Shown here one piece after another: positions 36,220 to 49,251 of a stretch of DNA of 64,000 bases (position 1 is its first letter; each line of letters starts with the position of its first letter). Below the pieces are notes generated by a model, which was not told where the DNA came from, made no database searches, and saw nothing but the letters and a program-made list of their open reading frames with translations. A program made the position numbers and the translations under genes. The stretch comes from Allolobophora icterica (taxonomy: Eukaryota; Annelida; Clitellata; Crassiclitellata; Lumbricidae): NCBI GenBank assembly GCA_963556255.1, contig OY744606.1:904717-968716 (forward strand). Reading direction: 5' to 3'.

Positions 36220-37765
36220 TCTGAACGACTTTTCTCGCTTGAGGCAGCGTTCGAGAACGAGCTGGTGCCATGCCTCGACTAAGTGAATAAGAACCAAAAG
36301 TGAAATTAATCAGAGAAGTAAAATATCGCTACAGGCTTCTACTCAACACGGTCCACGGACTCAGCCGATGACGCATCAAAACCTCGCTGTAATCAGGCCA
36401 GTTTCCAGGTCAGTCCGTAGTCCATGATGGATAAGCTCGTTCACCAGCAGGTTTAAATTGTTAGGAATGAGTGGACAAAGGCCATCGTATGGATATGATC
36501 TGTTTCAATGATCAGAAGTCTGAACATAAAGGATTGATTTTTAGTATCGTGGTTGACCAGAGTAAGTAAGCAAACAATCGTTTTCAGCGCGAGACAAAGG
36601 CGTATACACTTTACAACAATGCATTCAAAACAGTCAAAAGTTGTGCAGTAGGCCTATCAGTAGAGAAAGTCAAAAGAAATCGTGTAGAAGTCGTGTTAAA
36701 ATCAATTTTGACGCCTGTTTGCTTTATTAGCCAATAGGTGGCAGCAGCAGTTAAAGGTTGTCAGATGATCTGTTAAGAAACATAATGACATGAAGCACGA
36801 TCGAAACCTTAGTTAGACCTGGTACGTGCAAACTGAATTTTTTTTAGCATTTTAGTGGCGCTATAGAATTTATCGGAATATTATTCTGATTATTGCTACA
36901 ATTTCAAAACATCGAAGATACATATTACGTCATAATAGGATTGTAATTCCTTCAACATCGAAAATAAACGTCCTTTATCACCATGGCAACTGTTCCATAA
37001 CAATAAATAATACGTCATCAAATGAGAGACATTGTTCTCCTTGGGATATGTTATATAACCCGTTATCTGAGACATAGTCAACTGCAGGTGGCAGCAGTGT
37101 CTTACAAAGAGTTACAATCGAATGCCGAAGGAGGCGTCAAAGCCTGTGCGTTGGTCTTAATACCTTCGCCGACTGAGTGGTCTTGGACCATTCCGCGAGT
37201 TTGTGTGCCGCATCACATCTCGTCAGAGTCCCGGAAACATTCGACTTTGTCGTTTTCAAATACAGAAACATCACAGATCAACAGATCCGGTTCACCAGAA
37301 TTGCATTCAGCGGATTATGGGCGAAGCACATTCTCTAAGGTTTCATTAGTTAAAACCTTCAAGTCCAAAGTCGGGTGATAATTTGAAGGGCACGCAAGTA
37401 GCAGAGGCTGCCAATCCGCTTTGACCCTAGAAGCAATTTTTTGGTGAAGTGCGCGATCTTTCAAATATTTACCATGAAAACCTAAAGTGACAGTTGGCCG
37501 CGCACCACGGTGCCCCACCACCCATAGCTTTCTGACTATTTATACTATTTCTTGCTACACTTATAATTTTATCGATTCAGATTCTGCTAAACTCTTAAAA
37601 TCTGTCAGACAACGAAGTGATAGACTAAATAATAGACTAATTATTATAACGAGTAAAGCCATGATCGAACGTTTTACAGAAAGTAGGCCTAAATGTAAAT
37701 GTAAATCTCCGAAATTTCTCAGCGCCACGTCAGGGAGACCAGCTTAATCACCGGCGCTATATCAA
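36220..37765. other. no supported gene
   Basis: An open frame at 37022-37378 (plus) has ordinary amino-acid composition but no family resemblance and no clear splice sites. I could not call it. Confidence 0.4.
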
Positions 37766-37769
37766 ATCA

Positions 37770-38310
37770 AATCCGCAATAGCCATATCCGCCTTATCCGT
37801 TCCGGTGCCAGGTCAGAGTCCGGGAGGTCAAGCCGAGGAGACAGCAGGGTGCTACGGTGGTAATCGGTGATTATGGCGGTTGTGTGGTGGCGCAGGAATG
37901 GAATCAGGATAGGATATGTCTTGAAGAGTTCGGTTTTCAGTCGTGAGTGGAAAGCAGCGGAGGACAGTGCAAGCGGAGGAGAGGTGATGTCAACAGGCGA
38001 TATGGGAGGATGAGCGAACTGGCGGTGAACTTTTGGGAGGTCATTCCAAAGAGCCGGTGCAGCATAGATTAGGGAGCGGTTGCAGAATTTCAGAGATGAG
38101 GACACTGAAGGCCGAGATAGAGAAAGATATGACGATGAGCGAGTAGACCCGGACGGTTGGATGGTGAATAGCTGGCGAATGTAAGAAGGTTGAGAGGTTT
38201 GAAGGGCGTTGTAAGTAAGAGAAATGATTTTGTATTGGATGCGTTGAGGGACCTTTAGCCAATGAAGTGGACGGGCGGTGTAATTTATGGATGACCCTCT
38301 GCTGTGGCAC
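37770..38310 (-). mobile_element. LINE family F, reverse-transcriptase C-terminal fragment
   Basis: The minus-strand frames at 38041-38310 and 37767-38105 encode pieces of a non-LTR retrotransposon RT C-terminus (LIYAAPALWNDLPKVHR, typical of L2/Rex-like elements), shifted in frame. 5'-truncated pseudo-copy; a second copy lies at 13085-13330. Confidence 0.75.
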
Positions 38311-38319
38311 GTGATCAGC

Positions 38320-39625
38320 TGCGGTTGGCTGGATCCTCAGCGACCAAGCTCTGAATCCTGAGACCCTTCCTCACACGGTGACGGTCTCCTCATTTTCATC
38401 TGATTGGACATAGGAGCTCCTATGTCTTGACTAGGTGTCTAGAAAGCATTCATTCAATTTATCACCAGAGCATTGCCATTCTTCTATGAATAATGAAGTT
38501 CTTCTTCAATCCATCTTGACTTCCGCAACTGTTTCGGACTGAAGACAATAGATTTCGTCTGGTGCAATCGACCTAACTTCAAAGTCCTAGCAGAGTCTCA
38601 TATCTATCAAGTGGCCTGAAGTGGGTATCAACTGATAGATGATAGCCAGCTGACTGGTGGTTGTTCGGTGATTGACCAAAGCCATTTTCCCAACCAGGAA
38701 TCGTCCTGTCTCATCAGTTGTAAGAACCACAACTGTTTTATAAATATATAACGAAAAACTCGACAAATAAACCTGGTCTAAGTCCATGGCTGTAGTCGAG
38801 GGTATACGCGGATATACAGCGTGTACTCACTACTCACCTCTTGAGACCGTATACTCACCTCACAAAATATTTGTACTCGTCTCTAATTAGTTTCGGAAAA
38901 CTAACCGGTAGCGTGTAGGCCTGCTCACCTGTAATTTTACCACTACAGCCCTGGACCTAGCAGAGGTTCAAAGTGGTTCAGAAGACAATAGTTCATCTGT
39001 CTCAGAACCAGTCCAAATTATAGTATACATGGAATGTTCGATAGCCAATTCTTTCGAGCTTTCTCATAAAAGCTGAGATGCTGTCCACTGAGACAGTACT
39101 AAAGGATCTCACCCGATCAATTCATTGAAAATTATCAGGATCGCAGCCGTGTGTGGTCGATATAGTCAAACACATACATGCACATTTACTATCGTCTGAA
39201 TATATCAACCAATCTCAGATGGAAAAACAAGATTCCAAAGTGGAAGGTCCATCACCATTCCAGATCTCAATACTTTTCATCATCACCATCATCAATTTAA
39301 TGACGTCAGCCATTTGCTGGCAATGGGTACGAATAAATGATCTCAATTATCCTCGGTCATTGTCAAATCCATTGCATCCCTTATGTTAGCACCCTCTATA
39401 TCGAAAACAGATACGAACGGGCACATTGAGTGTCGGTAGAAGAAATCTCCTCCTCCAGCATAAATCAAGGCCGAGAAAATAAAGTCGCTAGCTTTGACGA
39501 CTTGCTTTCGTTTGGCTGTAGCAACTTGTTCTTCTCCTGCCTGAAGTTTATCTCAAATAAAAAACTTCCTGAAGCACACACGTAAAGGCAACACATGTAT
39601 GTTGCTTACAAGAAGAACAGTCCCT
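38320..39625. other. no gene seen
   Basis: Contains a copy of the gatctcacccgatcaattc SINE module near 39110-39150 and a short SINE-B tail fragment near 39465. Confidence 0.5.
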
Positions 39626-39629
39626 TCAG

Positions 39630-39835
39630 CTAACCCCAAGGCATCTATGGGTATCAAGTGTTAGCAACTTCATTTTCTTAGCCTCGGCATATGAGGGTGG
39701 GTGGCCAGTCCTCTCTCGCTGGGACATCTCCCCACTTGGTCAGTATACTCATTATAGCTGAGTTGGCTAGGAGGTGCAGAAATCTCAAACAAAATATCTG
39801 CCCTGGTGTTGATTTTAGACTCTACAAGAACTCTG
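39630..39835 (-). mobile_element. tRNA-derived SINE, family B, head missing
   Basis: tgttagcaacttcattttcttagcctcggc tail and gtggccagtcctc body on the minus strand. It provides the uninterrupted form of the site into which the hAT element at 33016 inserted. Confidence 0.8.
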
Positions 39836-39839
39836 CAAA

Positions 39840-41420
39840 AGTAAGAAGGCAGAGGTAACACATCGTGACATCATAGCAAAACGCCAACACTATCAACCTT
39901 CATTGACCAAGCACTAGTTAACCGATTAACATTTTCTCACAAGTCAATAGCACAACTGGAAATGGAAACCGTTCTCTATTGTAAAAAGGCGACTGCAACA
40001 CATGTTTATATTACCATTTTTACAGCAACTTTTCTGAAGTATGAAGGCAAACGAAACAGTTTTCTTACAAAGCTCTATATTTCAAACAGTTTTATGTCTT
40101 TTCACAGACGATATAAATCCAAAATTACTATCTAAAAACAAATAAATCTAAACACACGAGACAAATTCGTCAAGTCTTACGTACAAAACTTTCACATGAT
40201 AGGTGAGGAGTGAGGCCACTAAGATCTTGACCCCATCATTTATAAGAGGCCTAGAGACGGGTTAAAATGGGTCAGAACCTAAACGGCACCGATTACTATT
40301 AGGGGTACCAAAAGAGGCAGGGTGGCTCTTGAGACAGATGATGAGGTACAGCCACCCTACACCCCGATTCTTTCTAACCAAATGTGGGCGGACAAGGGGT
40401 CGTTCCTTTAGAGATGTCTTCTAAAGACTGGTGCCTAAATGTGGACAAGGGAAGGAGGTCATGTCCATGCCTGCATCTACATTTTGGTATGAAGCAGTTG
40501 AATAACTGTACCCCACCTTGCAGTATGGTTACCCCTGTAAAATCAACAGGGTAGCACAAGCAAGGCCATGGTATTCTGGTGTAATGCAGAGGCCCATAAA
40601 AGAGAAGGGAAGGGTAAAGCAGACAAGTGTCAACACAGGAGAGGTCCAAAACAGCACACTTACACAGATGTCCTTTATAGACACCCCACAAGTCTTCACC
40701 TCAGTTTACCCTTGGCCTCACCACAGCCTATAAAAACCTGTGTCAACATTACAGTCAATTAACATAATTAAAATAGCCAATTGATTGAATATTCGTAAAG
40801 ACAACGGCAATCGATTTGACTAATCTCTCTAAGTCATTGTTAGCTGCCACGCTTCAAGTCATCGTTGTCGATACAAAACAGTTAACGTTGATACAATTCC
40901 GACAATTTAATTTAAACTGGGGATCCTTCCTGCATTTTCGGTCCTCAACATTCATATAAAAGTCTGCGTTAAAACTGTTCCACTCCGAACGGTTAATTTA
41001 AAGTTTCTAGTAGCTTGCCCCACCGGTCAACTCTCTCCAGTTTCCACATTCACCGTTACAAAACACGGCTCAAAAGTTCTCTTTGAAAAACAAAACTTAT
41101 TTCCTACAGATACCATATCAACTCGCTGCTCTTGGGCACCGATTCTGAAACTCTCTAAGGTTTAGATTCACACAAAATAATAAAAACAAGGCTCAAAAGC
41201 CCTTTATATCATTTACGTCCAGCGTGTGAACAATTAGATCTTTCTAAAGATCAAAAACCCAATAAATCCACAAAATTAAAAAAATCAGTCCGTTTTGAAA
41301 CCAAATCAGCATAATTTTTCAGCGATTTCACACATTGTTAAATTTATCCGTCGTGGAAATGGAATATTTCCAAGCCACAATGACGAGGCAGAAAAACCCT
41401 TTCCTCTCAAACAACGACAC
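39840..41420 (-). other. 3' flank of CENPN, no other gene seen
   Basis: I find no supported exon. The CENPN 3' UTR must lie here, but I see no convincing polyadenylation signal. Confidence 0.45.
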
Positions 41421-44400
41421 TCATGCCTGCGACAGACTTTTTGGCACAAATCGAAACTTGTTCCTTGCAAGTGACTTTATCTTTGCAAGATGGTCTTTCA
41501 TTGGAATATCCGCAAGACCAGCATTCGCAAGGTTTTTAATGCCTTCGAGAACGCTGGGACCACTAAACTTGACATGACAACGCACGAGAGAGTTACTGAG
41601 CTCGCTTGACGCATGGCTCCCACCACGGAAGTTGGTTTCCAGCTAAAAGGAAAAACATTTTTGCCATACTGTCAATGACAAGTTAAATTTATAACTATAC
41701 AAATGCAGTTAACTTAACAACTATTGTTGATCTGGCAAAGTATTAAATTTCCAATTACAAATTACAATCAATGCACACTTACAGAATTGTACAGAGTTCA
41801 GTAAAGGATTCAATCAATCAATCAATCAATCACCGAATCAATCAATGCACATTTACAAAATCCCAGAATGCTTTCAAAATTTTCTGAACAAGCCCTTATC
41901 AGTGAACCTTAGAAAAGAAGTGCAGCTGGCAAATGAAAAACCTGAATAAATCTCCAATGCACAGATACCTTACTTCATAATAACAATTCGTTGTCAAAAG
42001 TCACTTAACCCACAAAAGGTTGAGTATCTAAGACTAAGACAAAAGAGGTACCTAATACAAGAGTTATCTAAGACAAGAGATATCTAAGACAAAGAGGTAC
42101 CTAAGACAAAAGAGGTACCTAATACAAAAGAGTTGTCTAAGAGAAAAGAGATATCTAAGACAAAAGAAGTATCTACGACAAAAGCGGGATCCAAGACAAG
42201 AGGTATCTAATTCAAAAGGCATCTATGACAAGGAGGTACCTAATTCTAAAAAGGCATAGATCTGTTACAACAGAGGCATCTATGACAAAAGAGGTATATA
42301 AGACAAGAGACATCTATGACAATAGACATCTATGACAACAGAAATCTATGACAAGAGGCATCTATGACAATATAGCAAAAGAGGCAGCCACAAGAGATAT
42401 CTATAACCAAAGAGTCAGCCATGACAAAAGAGATTGCTATGACGACAGAGGTATCTATGGCAGGCTACCTGACCTCACATTCGATCCACATCCTACTCAA
42501 CCGATTTGAGCTGCACCATTCGTGCTTACCGTATAGGTTACTTTTTCGAGAACTGGTTGCGGCTCTTCACCAAACCGATTCAGCACATACTCGTGACGCC
42601 TCCGCTTCTCCCTCGAGTTCTCCTGGTGAATTCGACTGTCCAGGTCATCCGAATCAGGAGCTGGTCAAGTCAACAGACAAGAATAAAATTATCAACGTCT
42701 GAGAAAACTTCTCTGGTGCCAGCAGCAACTGTTCATCAATGTCTGATTTCCACGACCTATATTGGATTCAACTTCTCCAAAAGATTGTGATCTTCAACTC
42801 CTCATCAGTATTCGGCCATGTCACCTAATTGGCTTTCTCTGGTCGAAGATTAGAACTGGTCTTGGGAAACAAGCGTCTTCGGTTGCTGGACCTAGATTTT
42901 GCAACTCTTTCCCGGTATCTGTGCTACCCCTTTCAAACTGCTTATCTACCATAGGCTGCCTCTCTGTCTTACGAACTGATCTTCTGGATATTGACCTGAT
43001 TACACCTTGGTTTTGATGTGCCATCGGTTGATGCCTTGTGCATTAGACACCGGCACAACAGAAGTTACTAATTGACAATAATAACGGTTTAGCTTGAAGC
43101 AACCATTGTGTGATGCCTTGTATATAATAAGAGTTCTACATAAGTTGGATTAGACTGGATTGCAATTTAACTTGACCAGTCGATGCCCCAGCAAGGATAA
43201 TTGATTGACATATACCAGGACGAGGCTTTGTAGGAGCTGTGTAGAGGCGTTCAAACAAGTGCCAGCTACGTCTCTTTGAGGAAACAAGAAGGCTCTATAC
43301 CAGAAGGCACGACATCGCATCATGGATTACGCTATTGACAGACAAACAGACTGAGACAGACACACAGACAGACAGACGAACAGACACAGACAGGCATACA
43401 GACAGAGACAAACACAGACAGGCAGACAAACAGACAGACAAACACAAACAAAAGAGAGAAGCAAGGAAGAGTACCTATGTTGAATGGACATGTATGGTAG
43501 TTTACAGGCAATGGATCTGATGCTACCCACAAAGACAGCAGAAACCCTCAGATACAAACGGAAGACATTTCTCCGACAAAGCATAAACAAAATAAACCTT
43601 AGAAAGTTAATTCAAACACTTTCTGGATCTACCCAACATTTTGTGCATTAAGAGAACAATTCCACAGCCGTCTCACCCTTTCTCTTTCGCGATGCAGGAA
43701 ACCTGTTGTCCGTAGAACGAGTCATTTCCTACAACAACAAAAAACAATCAAAGAGTGACTGGCAAATTGTTCTGGGGTCTACAGACAAAGGACTGTATGA
43801 AAACTGACACCTAGACAATACAACAGTAATGCAAAATGACAATAACGAAATATCAAAGTAATAAAATGAGACCAAAAACGACATTAAAAATTAGCAGGAA
43901 TAAAAAAATTACACTGATAAAAATGACATGATAAAAATTACTGCATGAAAAATGAGTAATAAAAAATTACAGCAATAAAAATTAAAGTACAAAAATACTG
44001 AATTATTAAGTAGATGATTGTTGAAACCTGGCTGTGCTGGTCAAGGACAATATTCATCAGCGATTTGACACAGCGTCCTTCCAGATCGAGTTGTTCTAAC
44101 GAGCTGCATTTGAGGACAGTGATTAAGACCTATGTCACAAGAAGACAAGCTATGGCTGAGGCAAAACCCACATAACTGTACTATAATGTACCATAAATGA
44201 CACATAACTGTACTATAATGTACCATAAATGACACATAACTGTACTATAATGTACCATAAATGACACATAACTGTACTATAATGTACCATAAATGACACA
44301 TAACTGTACTATAATGTACCGTAAATGACACAAAACTGTACTATAATGTACCATAAATGACACATAACTGTACTATAATGTACCATAAATGACACATAAC

Positions 44401-47400
44401 TGTACTATAATGTACCATAAATGACACATAACTGTACTATAATGTACCGTAAATGACACAAAACTGTACCATAATGAACCATAAATGACACATAACTGTA
44501 CTATAATGTACCATAAATGGCACATAACTGTACTATAATGAACCATAAATGACACATAACTGTACTATAATGAACCATAAATGACACATAACTGTACTAT
44601 AATGTACCATAGTAAATGACACGCATAGATATAATAATATATTTGTGTTTATTGACAAGCTCACTGACAAACTGCAGTAACATTGAAACATATGACAGCA
44701 CAATTATCAAGATCTTATAGAACACAAGTCTTGGCAGCCTGTTAGGCACCCACTCATTTTACAGCTGCCCCCTAGGGAGTGGCAGGCTGAGTCAACTATA
44801 GGGAGTTCAAGGGTATCGAACCGCGTCTTTCAAGATCTTTGTTCTTCAAGCAAGAGTGTTACCATTCATCTATCCCATTCCCCAATATGGTATGCATACA
44901 CCTTGCTGTGAGCAACAGCTAAATTGGACTCCATAGTTATTACTAGAAAATCAAAAACAAAATAAAACTTATTCTCAGATTACTCACCTTGCAACGGTAA
45001 AAAGTGCTTCCAATAAATAAATAGATAAATTCTGAGCTCACCTGAAAAATGTAAGATTTGCGAGCCGCCCGGAGATTGGCAATGCAGAGGAAGTCCGTTC
45101 CTGGATAGTGAACGACATACGTTACGTTGGCCAGCGAAAACGACTTTCGCTTGTTGTCGGTGACATTCAGGTAGATCCATAACGCATCATCTTTCGCAGT
45201 CACTCTCACGACCTACGAAACTAACACTCATTAACACCTCGAAACAACACAGGAGATGAACTGGTCCCTTCAGCCAACCGAACATTCATATTATTAAAAT
45301 TATGCCTTTATAAAGCACCAGTATATGATGAGCGAGCATCGATCGGTGGCGCCGAGCAAGGACTTGCTCAAGGTCCCTACACAGATGTAACCCTAAATCT
45401 AATAATCCAATCTAATTCAACTGAGTAATAACTTTATGTAACGTAACAAGACATTTATATAGCCCCCTTCAAACATCTCCCAAAACCACTGCTCACAGCC
45501 TTGCACGGTTATATACCGGGGCAATGCTGATAATCGCAGTACGTCACATTAACAGGATCATCAATAACCTTACTTTATCAACAACTACAACGACCTCATT
45601 AACCCAAATTCTAATCACTGCTAAAGTTGAAAATTCTCAGCAAATAAAGTTAATTCAACCTTTATCTGACATAGCTCGAACAGCAACAAGCTTCTACGAC
45701 AGGCCTGCAGTAAATGCCAATGCCTGTAACCATGGGTCCGAGGTGGAATACATATCACTGGAGTATACATCAATAATTTCAGATGTGCTTGCACTACATA
45801 ATCAATCCCAATCTCCGTCATCATCTTTTATCCGAATGTTCCTGCTATGGCTAAACTTCCAGCGAATCACGCTTACATTCTTGAACTGGTAAGCATCGAG
45901 TCGTGTCTGAAGTTGCTTCTGAAGCTGTTGTGGTGAGCGACCCGTTGGCGGGACCTTTCCTATCAATAAGATAAACAAAGAAAGTTAGTTACATATGCGT
46001 GTGTACATATACATATGTATGTACTAGGGACCTGCGAAGCTTCGATATTCGATTCGAAAACGAATCGGACGGCGGTATTCGATTCGATTCGAAAATGATG
46101 TCATGATTCGAAAAATTTCGAATCGTTTTGCGGAAAAATGATTAGCACTTGACGCAATTTCTTGTAAACTAATTGGTTTAATTGTTTACTGCCCGTGGAT
46201 TGGTTGTTGAATTTCTGCGTGAAACGCGGCATGCGATGACAGCAAACCCTCTGAAAAGGGTTAATAATTGGAATCCTGTAGGCCAGGGCATGTTTTAAGG
46301 AAAATTTATCACTGCACAATGTGCACATGGCCAGCGCCAGAGCACATAAAAATCATAAATAATTATGAATTACAATTCTTTTCATGCACAAAGAGCGGTT
46401 AACAGCCTTTCATCACTGCACATTTTGTGTTTCATTGCACGTTAAAACAATCCCTGCTGTAGGCCTATACTCAGAGCTTCTCATTTGAAAATAGTAGGCG
46501 GTTTGAAAATCTATCGCGCTGGATTTAGGTAAGCACTGCGCGGTCGACCTCTATTTTGTATAGTTGCATATAATTATAGTGACTCCACGAATGAAGTCGT
46601 GAGGCGTGAGGTGTCGACCGTGTTGTTATGGCCAATCATATTGTATGAACTCAGAGCGATCACTCAGCATTCACCGCTGCCGCAAGTAAGTAAATTAATG
46701 TAATGTAAATTAGATAAATAAAATAATGGTCTGGCTCCAGTTCCGTCTATCGTCTTGAAGTTTAACTTAAACTCATCGAGCGACGACCGACGCCTTCCGC
46801 TAGGCGATGGATTAACCGCTCGCCCGAACCTTTGCTAGGCGTGCGACCAAGGAGAGCGATCGATCGATCGCCACAAATGAGAAGCTCTGTAATAAACTCC
46901 GCTAAGCTGTATGTACACCAAAGTTCGGTTATGTAATTGGCACAAAGAATATACTTAATTAATTAATTAATCAATTGTGTTATTTTTAATTCTGTTAATA
47001 GAGCTTAATGTTTAGTTTAATTGATTTTAAACTGCAGAAAAGTCATTGATACTCTGGTATGCCTGTGCAATCAGGCTTCATTAACACAAAACTGGTACCC
47101 GCTGATTCGATTCGAGATTCGATTCGAATTCGAATCTTTACCCCCGATTCGATTCGAGATTCGATTCGACTGAAAATTTGTGATTCGCAGGTCCCTAGTA
47201 TGTACATATGTATGAACCCCAGTATGTATACATTTATGTGTATACATAAGTATATGTGCATATATGTATTTGAATATTACATAGCACCTAAATTAAGAAC
47301 AAAGGAGGAACGCAAGTTGAAACATATCAGTGTGAGACCTGAGGAATCCTGCAGGAAGTGGCAGTGTGTAAAACATCATTTCCCTTACCAAATTCCTTAT

Positions 47401-49251
47401 CAATAGAACATGTTGTTTAGCATGATAACTCGTGATATGGTCTTACCTGAGGAGCGATCCAGCTTGAACACCAACCAACTTTTGCTCGTAGGATAACTGG
47501 AAACAACTACCAACGCACAGAAAAAAACAAAAAGCCATACAAGAATCAAAAATAAACTCGACTCTTTATAGAACATACATTTTAGAATATGCATGTACTT
47601 AAGTATCGCATTATACACACAAAACTCATTATACAGAGCTGCCTCTGGGAGCCATAACAGGAACCACCTCATAACAAAGTCATGTTATAAGGACGTTTCC
47701 TAAAGCTAAATGAATCTTTGGATCTCCAACCCCACCAAAGTCATATCAGATTTCACATGATGCGATGGAACATTTTATTCTGGTGTACGATGTGATGTGG
47801 ACATGGGCAAACCCAGTAGGTCCCAAAACGAAAATTCATTTATGTCTTCATTTATTTAGCTATTTATTCATTTACTTATTTACAATGTACGCAAAGGTCT
47901 GGAAATCAGGCATGCACGAACAATTTGTGCGAGTCCACTCAGGAGGCACCAACCTGCAAACGTTGGATTAAAGACCAGCACGCTACTGTATAGACCACCA
48001 TGCCACATGAATGACTCAGACCGTGGCAAGAAGTTGGGCTTTCTTAGGTTTCGTATCAAGACTTTGAAAAACACTATGATGACAAGTGTAATTTGCACAA
48101 CAAACTTTCCCAAGGATGAGGGAAAAACTTTCTACGGTCAAACAGGACAAAGTTTCCTACTTAGGACAAAGTTTCCTAAGGAAAACTTTCCTAACAACAA
48201 CAGGACAAACCTTCCTGAGGACGAACAGGACAGACTTTCCTAAGGACGACCTAGAGAACAAACTTTCACAAGGATGAACCAGGTAAAACTTTCCTAGCCA
48301 GCACAGCTTGACAATGTGTAGTCAACTTCAAACCACACAGTAGGGTTTGAACCCAGAACAGATAAACAAGGGACGAAAGGAGAACAAACAAACACGATAC
48401 TTACGCAAAAGATCGAGTTCGGCAACATCCTGGTCACCAACGGCCTTCCTCTGCAAAAATGAAAATATGGAGCATTACAAAATGAAGGCTCGGTGCTGCA
48501 TGCTTTAATTAAAGCCACTGCTATCTAGCAAATTTCACTGATTCTATGATGTCTACTTTGACTGCATCGGCATCGACAGTGGGATTTTTCACTGCTTGCA
48601 AGCGATTAAATTAAACAACGCTGCACCGTTGGTCCTCGGAAGGGTGAATATCTATGGAAATACCATGACATCTGGTGCTTACACAGGTTATACCTAAACC
48701 AAGAACTGTTCTTGGCTTTTTCTGTTTCTGGACCTACTTTTTGGAACTCCCTCCCTGTGTCCGTCTATTCTGCTCAGTCACTTATGTCATTTCGTTCTCA
48801 ACTTAGGACTTACCTCTTTCAAACTGCTTATCCACCATAGGCTGCCTCTTTCAAATCAGTCAGATTACGGACTGACCTTCTGGATATTGACCTGATTACG
48901 TCTTGGTTTGCAGCGCCATCGCTTGATGCCTCGAGGTTTGTTCATTAGACACTGGCACAGTAGAAGTTACTAATTACAATTACACAATAATTATGCTTAC
49001 GATCCGCAATATCTAATACGGGATCAGCCAGAATCCAACTAACATTCAAGAGCAAACTGTGTACTTACTCGAAGCGCCTTCAAAACACTAGAGATGAATT
49101 TCTTTTTTCCGCTGGAACCATCTAACTCCCTGATGAGCCCATCGGGTGCTAGACGAAGTTTCGAACGACATACACTCCAATTATTTGCAACAATTTGAAG
49201 ATCGTCCTTCTTAAAACGTTTCAATAACTTAGCGACTGATTGCGTATTCAT
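41421..49251 (-). CDS. CENPN: CENP-N, centromere protein N (nine coding exons, complete)
   Basis: Coding exons in order: 49251-49069, 48450-48405, 47506-47447, 45959-45877, 45212-45042, 44129-44028, 43728-43677, 42660-42530, 41642-41421. Each boundary has GT-AG and all phases agree; the product is 349 aa (human about 339). Similarity to vertebrate CENP-N runs end to end: VAKLLKRF near the start, then LDAYQFKN and NVTYVVHYPG, then LEQLDLEGRCVKSLMNIVL, then DSRIHQEN with FGEEPQP, then the last exon LETNFRGG ... CHVKFSGPSVLEGIKNLANAG. CENP-N reads CENP-A nucleosomes and, with CENP-L, links them to the inner kinetochore in the nucleus. The donor after exon 6 (CAG|gtttca) is weak; the others are near consensus. 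Introns contain a hAT element, SINE/LINE fragments and two minisatellites. Divergent neighbour: CMC2. Confidence 0.94.
42003..42470. repeat. degenerate 18-20-bp minisatellite in CENPN intron 8
   Basis: Units like gtatctaagacaaaagag and catctatgacaagagg recur with drift through most of the intron and stop just before exon 8. Confidence 0.85.
42840..43085 (+). mobile_element. LINE family E, 3' fragment (in CENPN intron 7)
   Basis: Encodes an RT C-terminal remnant (VAGPRFCNSFPVSV) and ends in the gatgccttgtgc ... gaagttactaatt block shared with 48650-48990. Opposite orientation to CENPN; internally deleted. Confidence 0.75.
43335..43452. repeat. (CAGA)n-like degenerate microsatellite
   Basis: Interrupted cagacagaca tract within CENPN intron 7. 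Confidence 0.85.
44169..44612. repeat. 32-bp minisatellite in CENPN intron 5
   Basis: cacataactg recurs every 32 bp (44169, 44201 and onward) for about 14 units with very few substitutions. The array starts only about 40 bp from the splice acceptor of exon 6. Confidence 0.95.
44740..44880 (-). mobile_element. SINE-like tRNA-derived fragment (CENPN intron 5)
   Basis: On the minus strand, aatggtaacactcttgc resembles an A box and cgcggttcgataccc a B box, followed by unrelated sequence. Not a tRNA gene: the anticodon arm cannot be formed convincingly. Confidence 0.5.
45298..45405 (-). mobile_element. SINE family A, truncated (CENPN intron 4)
   Basis: Contains the gaccttgagcaagtcctt block and a decayed tail (gctttataaaggc) as in copies at 10151 and 16075; the head is missing. 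A second decayed tail lies at about 45450-45490. Confidence 0.65.
46025..47197. mobile_element. non-autonomous hAT-type element in CENPN intron 3
   Basis: Terminal inverted repeats TAGGGACCTGCGAA (left) and the same sequence on the minus strand from the right end. Both are bounded by the perfect 8-bp direct repeat GTATGTAC (46017-46024 and 47198-47205). Subterminal gattcgattcg repeats crowd both ends. The 1173-bp interior has no transposase frame. It accounts for most of the intron between exons 3 and 4. Confidence 0.9.
47930..48000 (-). mobile_element. possible SINE head fragment (CENPN intron 2)
   Basis: The minus strand has a tggtctatacagtagcgtgctgg segment resembling an A-box region and a weak B box. 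Low confidence. Confidence 0.35.
48120..48300. repeat. degenerate aggacaaa-ctttccta repeat
   Basis: Irregular repeats of caaactttccta(a)gga within CENPN intron 2. Confidence 0.7.
48650..48990 (+). mobile_element. LINE family E, 3' fragment (CENPN intron 1)
   Basis: Plus-strand translation gives FSVSGPTFWNSLPVSV and a following TYLFQTAYP segment, typical of L2/CR1-type RT C-termini. The fragment ends in gaagttactaattacaatt. 5'-truncated and frameshifted. Confidence 0.8.

Noticed and set aside
37022..37378. 118-aa plus frame with ordinary composition
   Set aside because: No recognisable family and no convincing splice sites or start context.
47400..47506. Alternative CENPN exon 3 acceptor at the CAG inside gtttccag
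   Set aside because: It would shift the frame out of the conserved SYPTSKSWLVFKL segment; the upstream acceptor (ttggtag) keeps the phase with exon 2.
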